Positions 20,431 through 31,824 of a stretch of DNA of 64,000 nucleotides are shown here, in pieces. Source of the DNA: Bettongia penicillata ogilbyi. Its lineage: Eukaryota > Chordata > Mammalia > Diprotodontia > Potoroidae. The DNA lies in the NCBI GenBank assembly GCA_023548195.1, contig JAJHZJ010000014.1:16034718-16098717 (forward strand). The letters are read 5' to 3'. Positions within the stretch are counted from its first letter, which is position 1, and each line of letters starts with the position of its first letter. The notes beneath the pieces were generated by a model. That model was not told where the DNA came from. It made no database searches and saw only the letters and a list, made by a program, of their open reading frames with translations. Both the position numbers and the translations under genes were made by a program.

Positions 20431-22200
20431 TTGTTTGGGTAAGTTCTCTTTTATGATATAGTCTGAGGTCTGAAAGTGCTAGTTCCCCTTTGCCCTTACT
20501 TCTTTTCACCATTTCTCTTGGTATCTTACATCTTTGTTTTTCCAAACCAATTTCATTTTACTTTTATCAAGTCCTGTAAAATTTCCCCTTGGTAATTTGA
20601 TTGTTGTAGTATTAAAAGTGTTCATTTTTGGTAAAAATTTATTATTATATTGAAATGAGCACTGAATATTCCACCAGCTATTTAAATTGCTTTTTATTTC
20701 TTTAAGGAACATGTTGTACCTGAATCTGTGTAAATTTCTTGTGTGCTTTAGGAAGCTGAAATTTTATGCATTTTGTCAGATTTTGGAATAGGATCTCCCT
20801 TTATATGATTTCTCCTTGAATTTTGTTATTATATACAAATGCTGCTGATTTTTGAGGATTGAGAATATTTTGTGAAGTATGGGTACTAAATTAAATGTTT
20901 GGGTTTTCTTTTCCTTTCTCTAATAACATGAGTGAAAATCCTGATTCAGCTGATACATGGTAAATTGTTTGCCAGCTTCACATTATCTCATGTATATATT
21001 TGTTTTTTCAAATGTCTTTCTTGTAAGCAATAGATGGTTAGGGTTTGTTTTCCTAGCAAATCTGTCATTTTCACTTACTTGAATTGTTTAATCTCTTCCC
21101 ATTTAAAGTTAGGAATTAGATTTATATTTTCTTTCAACTATCTCTAGTATTTTCAAGTTATGATCGTCTTCCCTCTACTGCTTTAAACAGTATTACATTT
21201 CTTTAGTTAACATACTTTAATCTTTATTTAAGGTGGCCCTGTTCTGACTGGCTCTTTTCACTTCACTTCTCATTTGTTAACTCCATCCCTTTGGGGTTTT
21301 ATTAGTTCCTTTTTATCTTGTGCTTTTGTTTGGTTATATAATTCTTCCCCCATATTTTTTACCCTCAATCAAGGAGATTCTCCCTTTATCTCCTCTCCTT
21401 CAACTAGTTCTGTTCATTAGGGTTTTTTCATTTCTGCTTTTTTGCTCTCATTTCCAAAAAGGATTTTCTCACTCTTCATTGTCCATTCTCTATTTCTGCC
21501 TCCTCTAGACCTTCATTTTCTGAATCATTATCCTTATAATTATTTAGTCTCTCTCTTTTCTCTGTGTTTCTCATGTAACCTACATTTCCAAAGTATCCAT
21601 TCTAGGCTTTCCCTCCTAGACATTTCTGTCACTTGCCCCATGGATTCCCCTCTTCTATCGTGCCTCATTCCCAGAACAATATCAATTACCGCAGTATCAG
21701 AGAAGACACAGTTCCAGTGTCAGGCCCCTCCCTCAACATTTCACGAATAATTCAGTTCACCACGGATTTATACCCTCCCTGTTAATAATTTTTTCTACAA
21801 TTGCCTCAAAATTTCCTCCATGAGTTCATACTATCCCACTATACCAATATGTCAGGCGCTAGGTGCCCTCTAGTGCCCCAACTTCTCTCCTCTCAATGTA
21901 GTATGAGCAGACTTTTAAGCACCAAATGCCCCAGACTATGCCCAGTATGGTCCCCATATCCCTTTACAGACTTTTACAAATCTCTTCACCCACAGAAGTA
22001 TTCATCAACGGTATCCTCTTTCATCACCAATTTAAGGCCTCTTTCCTCCCCATCCCCTTCACTTTTCAATTTTCCTCTTTCTTCCCCTATGGGCTCTTCT
22101 CTTTGTGAGATCATTGCTAGTCCTGGATTAGACCCTGGTATATCATACACTCTATTTCCCTCCTCCCCCTCCTCCCCTTCATGCACCCTAGAGATGATTT
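20431..22200 (-). mobile_element. Ancient L1 ORF2 and inter-ORF remnant
   Basis: The 20450-20720 block, read minus, contains the L1 ORF2 segment around the conserved FIWKNKR-like region (TTACATCTTTGTTTTTCCAAACCAATTTCA). From 21200 to 22180 the plus strand is pyrimidine-rich (TCTCCTCTCC, CCCTCCTCCCCCTCCTCCCC), as in minus-strand L1 inter-ORF regions at 27000-27300. No intact frame; the long plus-strand open frames here are shadows. Confidence 0.4.
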
Positions 22201-23560
22201 ATGAATTATTTCAATTGGAATTTAATTTGCAATGTTCAGAAGTTCTGGGCTGTTTTCTTGTTAAGGTATTTTGCCATGTTGTGTTCTTTTGGGAAACCTA
22301 TGATGCTTAGGTTTTCTCTATGTATACTGTCTTCAAAATCAGCAATTTTTGCTTACAAAGTTAGCTTATTTTCTTTTAATACTTTTTGCTTCTCTTCTTC
22401 TAAGCCATTGATAATTCTATTTTTTTTGTTCTATTTTATTTGCTGTACAAGTCACATATTCTATTCTTATAATTCTCACGTCTCTTTCGAACTTACTAAA
22501 CGATAGTGTGTTGTAGTTCCATGTTCTCCTCAAATTCCACAGGGTCTTCCTTCTTATCAAAAGCTGGATCATTTTCCTTTGTTTTACAGTGTTTATTTAT
22601 AGATTCCTTACTACACCTGGGGGTTATATTTCCTTCATTTGTTATTATCTTTTCCCTTTTTAATCTGTTTATGTTCAAAGCCTTTGAGTTTTCATCTTCC
22701 TGAACTCTTTGGTAATTTCAGTCTCTTTTCCCCTTTACTTCCCCCTTTACTCACTTATTTACTCCTTTTCCTTTGATGATTGTTTCACTGGGTCTGAACT
22801 CAAAGCTTTTCAGCCTCCTTCCCACAGGGTAATTCACAGTTCACCAGCCTAGATGTCTGCCTCCCAACTGGGAGGGTGGTCAGAATTGACCCTACCTGTT
22901 GCTTGCACTCTTTCTCTCAGTCTTGGAGAACTACTAGTCAGGACCTCCCCCAACCTCCCACCATATACATATGCATACAGTATCCTCTCCCAGTGTCCTC
23001 TCCTGCTCTCTTTTTATTCAGGCACTGGAGTTCAGAACTTTGGGGAGCTAATGCTACATGGTTATCTGCCCTGGCACTGACTGCTGGTGTTATGAGGTTT
23101 TCAGCCCAGCTCAGGCTCTGTTGGTGCTATAAAGCAGTTCACTTCTTGGGCAGTCACAATTCAGAACTTTGCAATGCTGTGACTTCAAGGTTGTGGCCCC
23201 CAAGAGACTTTAACTCTTAATGAGTTATGATCAGATGTTACAGTCAGTTGTCCAAAGCCTTGAGCCATGGCACTAGAAAAAGAGATAGTGGACCCTCAGA
23301 GTGTGAGGGTGGGTTTTGTTGTAAGCCTGTTTCAAGTCCTTGGGCCAACTCATACAGGATAGAAAGTGCGGGAGTGGTGCTGAGTTAACTCAGTGTTAGT
23401 GAGTGCCAGTTCATAGTTTTTGTAACCTTCTTTTGGATTCTTAGCATCCTAGTTCATGGGCACAGCAGAAGTTGTTTCATCTTTGGTGCATATTTTCTGT
23501 TTTGGAGAGGTAGTACAGAGCAGAAAAAATGTCTAGCCCTCCATCTTATTACTCAAGTTT
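22201..23560 (-). mobile_element. Ancient L1/HAL1 ORF1 start and 5' UTR
   Basis: Minus-strand order: a 5' end near 23560 (CCCTCCATCTTATTACTCAAG is a worn complement of the CCAAGATGGCGGAGTAG start), a 5' UTR of about 800 bp, then an ORF1-like coiled-coil region 22230-22720 (TCTTTTAATACTTTTTGCTTCTCTTC). Very diverged. Confidence 0.4.
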
Positions 23561-25254
23561 GTCAGAAGTCTAAGGTTAGATATTCTGATTCAACCTACGG
23601 TCAATAGAAGTAGACAAAAAAATCCAATCTTATTCAAATTATTGCTAGTTCCAAATAATTTATTTATATTAATAAATTTGATAAATATAACACCTCTGCC
23701 AAGGGATTGGAATAAGTCAAGGGATTAACCCTGTCAGTTCAAGTTATCACAATACAATCCAAATTCTTCTCCCTTTCAAAACCAAAGTCTAAAAAAATGC
23801 AATTTCTATTTTCAACTTGGACGTAGAACTATATGAACAGTGTACCATAATGAACAGGTGTGGTGTTTTCTCTGGCTCATACATCCTTCTTTATATCTGG
23901 GCTGAGTTACTCTCCCCAATCTGTATAAGTGACAGCTCTCAATTTCCTGCCTTAGGTAGGGTGGCAGCCATGCAACTAGAAGTGAACCTCTTGAGGGATC
24001 TTAGGGGTAACTGTGACTTGGGCAAATACACTATTACTATTTGACACTGTAACTTTTGAAACCCCACACTATTTTTCCAGTTCATTAAAAAGAAATCTGT
24101 CACCATGATATTGTTATCTCTGAAACATGAATATTTACTTACTGATGAAGCAAATGCAAAGATATTAGAATTTATATTTAGAAGGCAAGACCAGATAAAA
24201 TCAAAATGCAATGTAATGATGATAACTTTGGTTTCATTGTCCCAGAGTGAGTCCAGGTATATGAATCCTTCAGGGTTCTCAGGTACCCTGAGGAATTTTG
24301 TTGATCTTTCTATAATACTAGCTTTAGTCCTCATTCTTGTGTGTTCCCTCACTGTTAGCCATCAGTACCTAATGATTCAGTTCCATTTGAAGAATTAACT
24401 TTACGAAGATAAAAACTGATTACTACACACACACATAGAGCAAGTATTTCTAAGAGTATTTTTACTCCACAGATATATAGCTTCAGACTTGCTCTTCCCA
24501 AGCCAGATGCCTTCATCAGTTTATTCTTCTGTAATAATATCAAGGCTAAAAGTACGCCTTGCCAAGAGATTTGCTCAGGATAATTAGTGTCATTTTCATT
24601 GTGCCATAGTTCCAATTTCATGGCCAAAGTAGTTCCTTTTGATTACCTAAATAGCATATAAAGCCAGTTATAGAATGTTTATGTATAGTTCAAATTTCTC
24701 CAAGGCACTTTCTATTACAGAGCACCCTACCTTTCTGGAAATAGCCTTTTTAGCTTCTTTTACATGGGGCTTGCCTCCCTCTCCCAATTATATTCTTTCT
24801 CTGTTTAAAAAAAAAATGCTATCCTTGACTAATTGTCAAACAAGGTACATTTAGAACTTATCATGGAAGTCTCCAATCAATAAAAGTCTTCTGGGGTCCT
24901 AGGGAAGTATAAGTATTGTCCTTTCACTTGCTTCCCTAGCACCATATAGAAGAGTCTCAAAATGCGGCACCATCTAACACAGTCCAAATGTACAGAGAAG
25001 GATCATAATTGTCCCCAAATATAATCATAGAGAACCAACAAAGAGCATTTGACAAACTCTATCAAGGATTAATGTTTGCTCAGTACTCAATAAGCACCAA
25101 GTTTTTTCTCAAAATGGCCTTTGCCAACTCAAAAGTTATTTAAAAAAAAAAAAAAGACACACACACAAATGAATTTTGCCTAGGAAGGAAACCTGGTCAT
25201 CCCAGAGCTTACCATGTCATGTGGAGTTCAGTCCTAGGGTTGACTGGAATTTAT
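23561..25254. other. Apparently unique, no features recognised
   Basis: I see no repeat family, splice-flanked exon or conserved protein in these 1.7 kb. The longest open frame (minus 23939-24352, 137 codons) has no recognisable domain and no supporting context. A short A-run with ACACACACA occurs at 25141-25168. Confidence 0.5.
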
Positions 25255-26935
25255 TTATGCTAGTGAAAAATTGTGTACTCTCCTTGCTAATATTTTATTT
25301 AAATAGTTTACATCAATATTCATTGGGAAATTAGTCTCTAATTTTCTTTCTCTATTTTGAATCTTTCTGATTAGGTAGTACAATGTTTGTGTCATTAAAG
25401 GAATTTGGTAGGACTCCTTCTTTGCCTATTTTTCCAAATAGTTTATACAATATTGGAATTAATTGTTCTTTAAATGTTAGGTAGAACTCACTTGTCAATT
25501 CATCTGGTTCTGGGAATTTTTTTCTTAGGGAGTTCATTGATGAATTGTTCAATTTCTTTTTCTAAGATGAAGCTGTTTAAGTATTCTATTTCCTCTTGTA
25601 TTATTCTGGGCTAATTACAGTTTTTAAAATATTCATCCATTTCACTTAGTTTGTCAGATTTCTTGGCGTACGATTAGGCAAAATACATCTGAGTTCTTTA
25701 CTCTTGATTGGTGGTGAATTCACCCTTTCATTTTTTATACTGGTAATTTGGTTTTCTTTTTTCTTTTTTTAAAATCAAATTAAACAAAGGTTTATCTGTT
25801 TTATTATTTTTCCCATAAGATCAGCTCTTAGTTTTACTTATTACTTCAATTGTTTTCTTACTTTCAATTTTATTAATCTCTCCTTTGCTTTTTCAGTATG
25901 TCTAATTTGGTGTTTAACTGAGGATTTTAATTTGTTCTTTCTCTAGTTTTTTTAGTTGCATGCCCATTTCATTCATCTGTTCTTTATTTTATTGATGAAA
26001 GCATTTAGAGATATAAACTTTTCCCTAAATACTCTTTTGGCTGCAACCCACAAATTTTATTATGTTGTCTCATTATTGTCATTTTTAATGAAATTATTGA
26101 TTTTTTTCTATGATTTATTGTTTGACCCATCCATTCTTTAGGATTAGATTATTTAACTTCCAATTAATTTCTAATGTCTTTCCGTGATCATTTATTAAGT
26201 GTAATTCTTATAGTATCATGATCTGAAAGAAATTGTTTAACATTTCTGCCTTTCTGCATTTGATTGTGATGTTTTTATGGCCTAATAGTTGGTCAGTTTT
26301 TATGGTCTAGTGTGGCCTAATAAATGGTCGTTTTTTGTGTAGGTATTATGAACTGCTGAGAAAAAAAGGTATGTTCTTTTCTCTTTCTATTCAATTTTCT
26401 CCAGAGGTCTATCATTTCTAACTTTTCTAAAACTGTATCATCTTCCTTAACTTCTTTTTTATTTTTTGGTTAGATTTTTCTACTTCTGACAGGGGAAGGT
26501 TGAGGTCTCCCACTAGTATAGTTTTATCATCTATTTCTTCCTATAAATTAAAAGATTTAATTTCTCCTTTAGAAATTTGAATGCTATACCACTTGATGCA
26601 TACATGTTTGGTATTTGTTACTTCACTGTCTATGATCCCTTTTAGGAAGATGTAGTTTTCTTCCTTTTCTCTGTTAATTAGATCTATTTTTGCTTTTGCT
26701 TTGTCTAAGATCATAATTACTACCCTTGGTTTCTTTGCTTGAGTTAAAGCATAATCGATTCTGCTCCAGCCCCTTACTTTTACTCTCTGTGTGTCTGTCT
26801 GCTTCAAATGTGTTCCTTTTCAACAACATATTATAACGATCAGTTTTTTAATCCATTCTGTGGCTTCCATTTTATGGGAGAGTTCATCCTATTCATATTC
26901 ACAATTCTGATTACTCGATATTTCCCTTCATCATA
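25255..26935 (-). pseudogene. L1-E ORF2 remnant (endonuclease, RT N-terminal part)
   Basis: Minus-strand ORF2. The start region near 26935 encodes RIVNMNRMNSPIKW, the EN N-terminal motif with NRMNS where NGLNS is usual. The middle has GWSRIDYALTQAKKPRVVIM (open segment 26541-26807). The RT-leading block near 25352-25552 reads [20 protein letters not shown], matching the [11 protein letters not shown] segment of L1-D. Stops and frameshifts in between; RT catalytic motifs lie beyond the truncation. Confidence 0.7.
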
Positions 26936-27331
26936 TTTTTTTCCCTGATTGCTTTTCACTCTGTTCTTCCTCACCAGAGTTTTTCTTCTGACCACTGCCT
27001 CCTTCCATCTACCCTCTCTTCTATCAGCTCCCTCCCACACTCAGCATTTCTTTTCCCCTTCCCCTCCTACTTTCCCATAGGGTAATATAGATATCTATAC
27101 CCAACTGGTTATGTATGTTATTCCCTCTTTGATCCAAATGTGATGAAAAGTTCAAACAATGTTCATCCCTCTCCATTCTTTGCCTCTACTGCAATAGTTC
27201 TTTTGCTCTTCTTCGTGTGATATAATTTACCCTATTTGCCTCCCTCTTCCCTCTTCTCCCAGTATAATCATTTTTTCACCCCTTGATTTTTTTATATGAT
27301 CACTTCAAAGTCAACTTAGGCTCACATTCCC
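25255..27331 (-). mobile_element. L1-E: ORF2 5' two-thirds and inter-ORF region
   Basis: Minus-strand L1 with RT N-terminal part at the left, then EN, then a pyrimidine-rich (plus strand) inter-ORF region 26940-27320. The 3' part of ORF2 and the 3' UTR are missing at 25255. A solo LTR interrupts it at 27332 and it resumes at 27715. Confidence 0.75.
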
Positions 27332-27714
27332 TGCCACAGACCTGCTGCAGGGGCTGCCAATTGTGAATGTTGAGAGATTGTGAAAGAAGAATAGACATGA
27401 GCCAGGCAAAGAACAACTCTCATATGTTAATCTGACGGTCAAGATTTAAATAGATTTTTTCAGGTAAGTAAGCAGGATTATTCCCATGAGAACATTCAAG
27501 CAAGCAAGGTTATTCCCATGAGAACATTTTTAGTTTACTTCTTATACTTCCTAATCTAGTTCCTCCAGCAAGACAACCTTGGGATGCACATGCAAGGTCA
27601 GGATGTTCTCATCCTTCCATATCAAGAGTGGGATGGTGAGCCAATCTTCCTGATAATGTCAGCCCTTGTGTTAGTACAAGTCTCAAGTAAAACCCGGACA
27701 AGGGTCCCCTCTAC
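27332..27714 (-). mobile_element. Solo LTR in L1-E, class II-like
   Basis: 383 bp, plus-strand ends TGCCACAG...CTCTACA, so the LTR proper runs TGTAGAGG...CTGTGGCA. The flanks ATTCCC (27326-27331) and ATCCTC (27715-27720) could be a worn 6-bp TSD (4/6). TATTTAAAT (27444-27452 region, minus) is a candidate TATA box, with a duplicated 26-bp unit upstream of it. Removing the LTR rejoins L1-E in the order seen at 62880-62990. Confidence 0.6.
27471..27528 (-). promoter_or_regulatory. Duplicated enhancer-like unit in LTR U3
   Basis: AGCAGGATTATTCCCATGAG... (27471-27496) and AGCAAGGTTATTCCCATGAG... (27503-27528) are 26-bp direct repeats, 32 bp apart, 24 of 26 positions identical. They lie just upstream of the candidate TATA box in transcription direction, the usual place for retroviral enhancer repeats. 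Confidence 0.45.
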
Positions 27715-28144
27715 AATCCTCCATCTATGTAAATATTCTTTTAAAATGCCTAATAGGAAAATGGTTCTTAAGAGTTACAAGTATCAACTTCCCATGGGGA
27801 GATGTACAGAATTTAACCATACTGAACAACATGTTTTTGTCTTTCCTGTTTATTTTTTTATGCCAGTGATTCAATCTCCTAAGGCCTGTTCTGGCCCTGT
27901 CTGTGTGACCCTAACCCATGCCAGACTGCACTCTGCTACATTGCACAGGGCTCTGTGCCCTGTGCAATGTAGCCTTCCTGTTAACCTTCCAAGTTGTCTT
28001 GGGCTGAAGATTTGTTTCACTCTGTCATTCTGTGGGTTCTGTAGCTCTAGAATTTGTTTAGAGTTATTTTTATAGGTATTTGGAGGAGGTTAGGGGAGAG
28101 CTCAAGCTAGTCCCTCCTTTTACTCTGACACCTTGGCTCCTCCC
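27715..28144 (-). mobile_element. L1-E: inter-ORF end joined to 5' UTR
   Basis: Continues L1-E: 27715-27865 is inter-ORF (ATGGTTCTTAAGAGTTACAAG matches GAAAAGTTCTTAGGAATTACAAG at 62931). At about 27870 it switches to the 5' UTR and ends at the 5' signature (plus strand ACACCTTGGCTCCTCCC, 28127-28143). ORF1 is absent, so this copy has lost it. Confidence 0.65.
27936..27972. repeat. Perfect inverted repeat, 16-bp arms, 5-nt loop
   Basis: CTACATTGCACAGGGC, loop TCTGT, then GCCCTGTGCAATGTAG. All 16 pairs are complementary. It sits in the L1-E 5' UTR, and the related 5' UTRs at 29320-29420 and 30180-30250 do not show the second arm, so it arose in this copy or its sublineage. Confidence 0.9.
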
Positions 28145-29592
28145 TTTTAGATCATGATTTTTAGGTAGCCTAATAATCCAATAATTGTTAAATTATCTCT
28201 CCTTGATCCATTTTCTTAGTCAATGGTTTTTCAATGAGATATTTTACAGTCTTCTATTTTTTTCATTCTTTTGGTTTTGTTTTATCGCTTCTTGATTTTT
28301 CATAATCTTCCATTTGCTCAATTCTAATTTTTAAGGAGTTTTTTCCTTCAGTGAATTTTTGTGCCTCTTTTTCCATTTGGCCAGTTCTGCTTTTTAAGGC
28401 ATTCTTCTCCTCTTTAGCTTTTTGGACCTCTTTTACCATTTGGCCTAGTCTTGTTTTAAGGTGTTATTTTCTTCAGCACTTTTTGTGTCTCCTTTACCCT
28501 GCTGTGGACTCATTTTTCATGATTTTCTTGCATCAGTCTCATTTCTCTTCCCAATTTTTGCTCTACTTCTCTTACTTGGTTTTCAAAATCCTTTTTGAGT
28601 TCTTCTGTGGCTTGAGACCAATTCATATTTTTTTTGGAGGCTTTGGATGTAGGAATTTTGACTTTGTTTTCTTCTTCTGAGTGTGTGTTTTGATCTTTCT
28701 TGTCACTGTATTAATTTCTATGTTCAGAATTTTCTTCCGCTGTTTGGTTATTTTCCAGTCTATTTCTTGACTTTTAGCTTTTTAAAATAGGTCTCAGCTT
28801 CCAGCATGGAGAGCCCACTATCCCAAACTTCTTGGGTGTTGTGTACAGCTGTTTGCCATGATACCTCTAGGGACCTATAACTAAGTTTTCCCAGGGTGGT
28901 GTGATCTAAAGAGAGGTGTGTTTACTACTCTCCTGGCCTGTACATGAACACAAGCACTCTTTTCTCCCCTGGAATTGTGACAAGGGTTCCCACTCTATCA
29001 TATCTTCAAGTTCTGGCATGCTAGTGCTGTTCCTCCACCTGGGACTGCCACCCAGTACTACAATTCAGATCTGAGAATGGGCAAAGAAACAGAAGCCTGC
29101 CTCAGTGCTAGCAAAAAAGACCCTCGTAATCTCTTTCTGGTCACTGGTTTAATCCCCTTTCCACCTGTGGACAGAGAGCTCTGGAAGCAGGCACTGCTGC
29201 TGCTGGTTTTCTGGGACTTAGATTGTGCTGGCATGACATGTGCTCTACTCTCACCCAGGTGTGAAGGACCTTTCCTGCTGACCTTCTCAGTTATCTTTGG
29301 TGTCTGTGGGCTGAGGAATCTGGAAATTGCCTCTGCTGCCACTGATTTTGTCACCTCCAGGCCTGCTCCTGGCTTGCTGGGCCCCAGTCTGCAGTAGCAT
29401 AGCCTGTGCTGGAGTGTGATCCTCTCTTCAGATCTTTCCTGCTGACCTTCCAAGTATTCTCCATCTAGAAAAAGATTTCACTCTATCTTGTTGTGGGGTC
29501 TGCTGCTCTTGGATTTGTTTAGCATCATTATTTATGAGTACTTGGATGGGTTTGGGAAAGAACCTTACTCCACCATCTTGACCCTGCCCTCT
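28145..29592 (-). mobile_element. L1-F: ORF1 N-terminal half and 5' UTR
   Basis: Minus strand. The 5' signature complement ACTCCACCATCTTGACCC lies at 29568-29585. The 5' UTR runs to about 28800, then ORF1 starts and proceeds through the coiled coil to the beginning of the RRM-like segment, where L1-E begins at 28144. The downstream half is not found anywhere to the left. Confidence 0.65.
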
Positions 29593-30432
29593 TCAATTCT
29601 ACTTTTTAAAGAATTGTTTCCTTTTTCCAAGCTTTTTTCATGATTCTCTTGCATGACTCTCATGTTTTCCCAGTTTTTCTTTTACCTCTCATATTTGATC
29701 TTTAAAATCCTTTTTGAGTTCTCCTGAGAGGACTTTTTGGGCTTGAGGCCAATTCATATTCCTCTTTGAGCTTCACATATAGACATTTTGATATCGTCAA
29801 CTACTTCTGAGTTTGTGTTTTGATCTTCTCTGTTGCCATAGTATCTCTCTATGATCAGGGCTTTTTGTGTGTGTTTTTCTTTTTTTTGCTAATTTTCCAG
29901 CCTATTTCATGACTTTTAAAATGGATCTCTACTCCTGGGAAACAGGGGCACTGTCCAAGCTTCTTGCACTAGGGGCCAGGAGCCCGATGACTGACTTTCT
30001 GTGTTGGGCCTTCCAGGGCTAGTGGCTTGCCCACTGAGCTGGGGAGACCCAGCCTAGTTGTTCCTGTTGTGCCAGGGGTTCCAAGCTGACAGTTTGCCTT
30101 CTGTGCTGGGGCTGGAGGCCTCACAGTTAACAATTGACTTGATAAGGCAGGGTGATGTGGCCTTAGTTGCTGATCAGTACTGTGGTTAAGAGCCTCTGAC
30201 TGCTTTGTCTGGACCCTGTCTGTGCTTGGCTCTGCTCTCCTTTTTACCTAAGTAAAACAGAACTTTCCTGAATCCTTCTAAGTTATCTTGGGCTGGAAAA
30301 TTGTTTCACCCCATCTTTTTCTGGATTCTGTTGCTCCAGAATTTTTTTAGAGGTTTGATGTAATGTTGTTTTAAGGGAAACTGGGGAAAGCTCAGGTATC
30401 TTTCTGGCTTTTCTCTACCATCTTTGCTCTAA
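29593..30432 (-). mobile_element. L1-G: ORF1 start and 5' UTR
   Basis: A second, more worn copy of the same 5' structure: 5' signature complement CTCTACCATCTTTGCTC (30413-30429), 5' UTR to about 29940, ORF1 N-terminal part to 29593. It is cut by L1-F and its remainder is absent. Confidence 0.6.
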
Positions 30433-31450
30433 TTCAACTTCAACATTTCTTAAGCACAATAGTAACTCATCAAATCACATACCACAACTTGTTAAGCCAT
30501 TCCCTCAAATGATGGGTATCCTCTCAATTTCCAGTTATTTTCTATTTTTTTTAAAAAAAGAGCTACTATAAATATTTTTGTAAATATGGGTCCTTTTCCT
30601 TTGATGTCTTTGGGCTTCAGATCTAGCAATGGTATTGTTGAGTCAAAAATATGCATAATTTTATAGCCCTTTGAGTTCCAAAGTGTTCTCTATAATGATT
30701 GAACCAATTCAAATCCACTTGGCATTAGTTTAGACCTATTTATCCTTATCCCTTCCATCAGTTGCCATTTTATTTTTTGTTTGTGTAATAGGTGTAAAGT
30801 GTGACAGGTGCAAAGTGGTACTACTAATTTGTTTTAATCTGCTTTCTCTAGTTATTACTAACAGAGCATTTTTTCATAAGAAATTATATATATACCAGGT
30901 TTGATTTTTTTTCTTCTGAAATCTGCCTGTTCCTATCCTTTGACCATTTGTCAACTGGGTAATTGTTCTTGTTTTCATAAATTTGGCTCAGTTCTCTATA
31001 TATTTGAGAAATGAGATCTGCATTAGGAATTAGATCTGTAAATATGTTTTCCCCAGTTTGCTGCTTTCCTTCTCATTTTCACTGCATTGGTTTTGTTTGT
31101 CCAAAACTTTTTTAACTTCACATAATCAAAATTATCCATTTAATCTCCTGTAATCTCCAGTTTGAATATGAATTATTCCCTTTTCACAGATCTGATAGGA
31201 TAATTTTTCCCATGCTTCTCTAATTTGCTTATAATATTACCCTTTATGCCTAAATCATGTGCCCATTTTGAGCTTCTCTTGGTACATGGTGTGAGATGTT
31301 GGTCTATGACTCTGCTTTCCAGTTTTTCCAGCAGTTTTTGTCAAATAATAAGTTCTTCCACCAGAACTTGGATATTTGGGTTTAATCAAACACTATGTTA
31401 CTATGGTCATTTACTTCTCTATATTACGTATTTAATCTATTGCATCAATC

Positions 31451-31466
31451 AACCACTCTGTTTCTT
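31451..31466. repeat. Target-site duplication, left copy
   Basis: AACCACTCTGTTTCTT, identical to 31756-31771. Confidence 0.9.
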
Positions 31467-31755
31467 CCTTTCTTTTTTCTTTCTTTTAGCTTAATAGTAT
31501 TTTATTTTTCCCCAGTTCCATATCAAGAAAATTTTTAGGATTCATTTTTACAAGATTTTGATTTCCAAATTTTTCTCCCTCCCTTCCCCTCATCTTTCTT
31601 CCCTATTCCTCTTCTAAAAAGAGTAGGCAGATTGATATATTTTATGCTTGTGCTAGCATGTAAAAATATTTCCAGATTGGTCACAGTTGTAGAAAAAGAA
31701 ACAGATCAAAAGGAAAAAAAACAAGAAAGAAGTGAAAAAAAATGTTTCAATCTGG
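31467..31755 (-). mobile_element. 289-bp retroposon (SINE or truncated LINE tail) with perfect TSD
   Basis: The plus strand starts with a T-rich tail (CCTTTCTTTTTTCTTTC), so the element is minus-strand. TTTTATTTTTCCCCAG, GATTTCCAAATTTTTCTCCC and GATTGATATATTTTATGC follow, which I recognise as a common marsupial interspersed 3'-end sequence without being able to name the family. Precise 16-bp TSDs flank it, so the insertion is target-primed and comparatively recent. Confidence 0.7.
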
Positions 31756-31771
31756 AACCACTCTGTTTCTT
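31756..31771. repeat. Target-site duplication, right copy
   Basis: AACCACTCTGTTTCTT, identical to 31451-31466. Confidence 0.9.
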
Positions 31772-31824
31772 AACCAGTGCCAGACTGTGTTGATGATTAG
31801 CATTTTGTAATATAGTTTCTCAGG

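Larger units (their letters stand above)
30433..31824 (-). mobile_element. L1-H: ORF2 3' region, carrying a 289-bp insertion
   Basis: Minus-strand L1 ORF2 C-terminal and upstream coding (TTGTTAAGCCATTCCCTCAAATGATGGG, TTGACCATTTGTCAACTGG, ATATTTGAGAAATGAGATCTG, GTGAGATGTTGGTCTATG). The 31467-31755 insertion splits it. After it, ACCAGTGCCAGACTGTGTTGATGA...TATAGTTT continues ORF2 to 31824. Confidence 0.75.

Noticed and set aside
21801..22310. 169-codon plus-strand open frame
   Set aside because: Pyrimidine-rich sequence antisense to an ancient L1 inter-ORF region; composition explains the openness.
23939..24352. 137-codon minus-strand open frame in apparently unique DNA
   Set aside because: No domain, no splice or promoter context, composition like its surroundings. 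Kept only as a note in the unassigned stretch.
27584..28075. 163-codon plus-strand open frame
   Set aside because: It spans the edge of a solo LTR and the antisense of L1-E 5' sequence, so it cannot be one gene.
29058..29453. 131-codon minus-strand and 106-codon plus-strand open frames
   Set aside because: Both fall inside the L1-F 5' UTR and show no motif.
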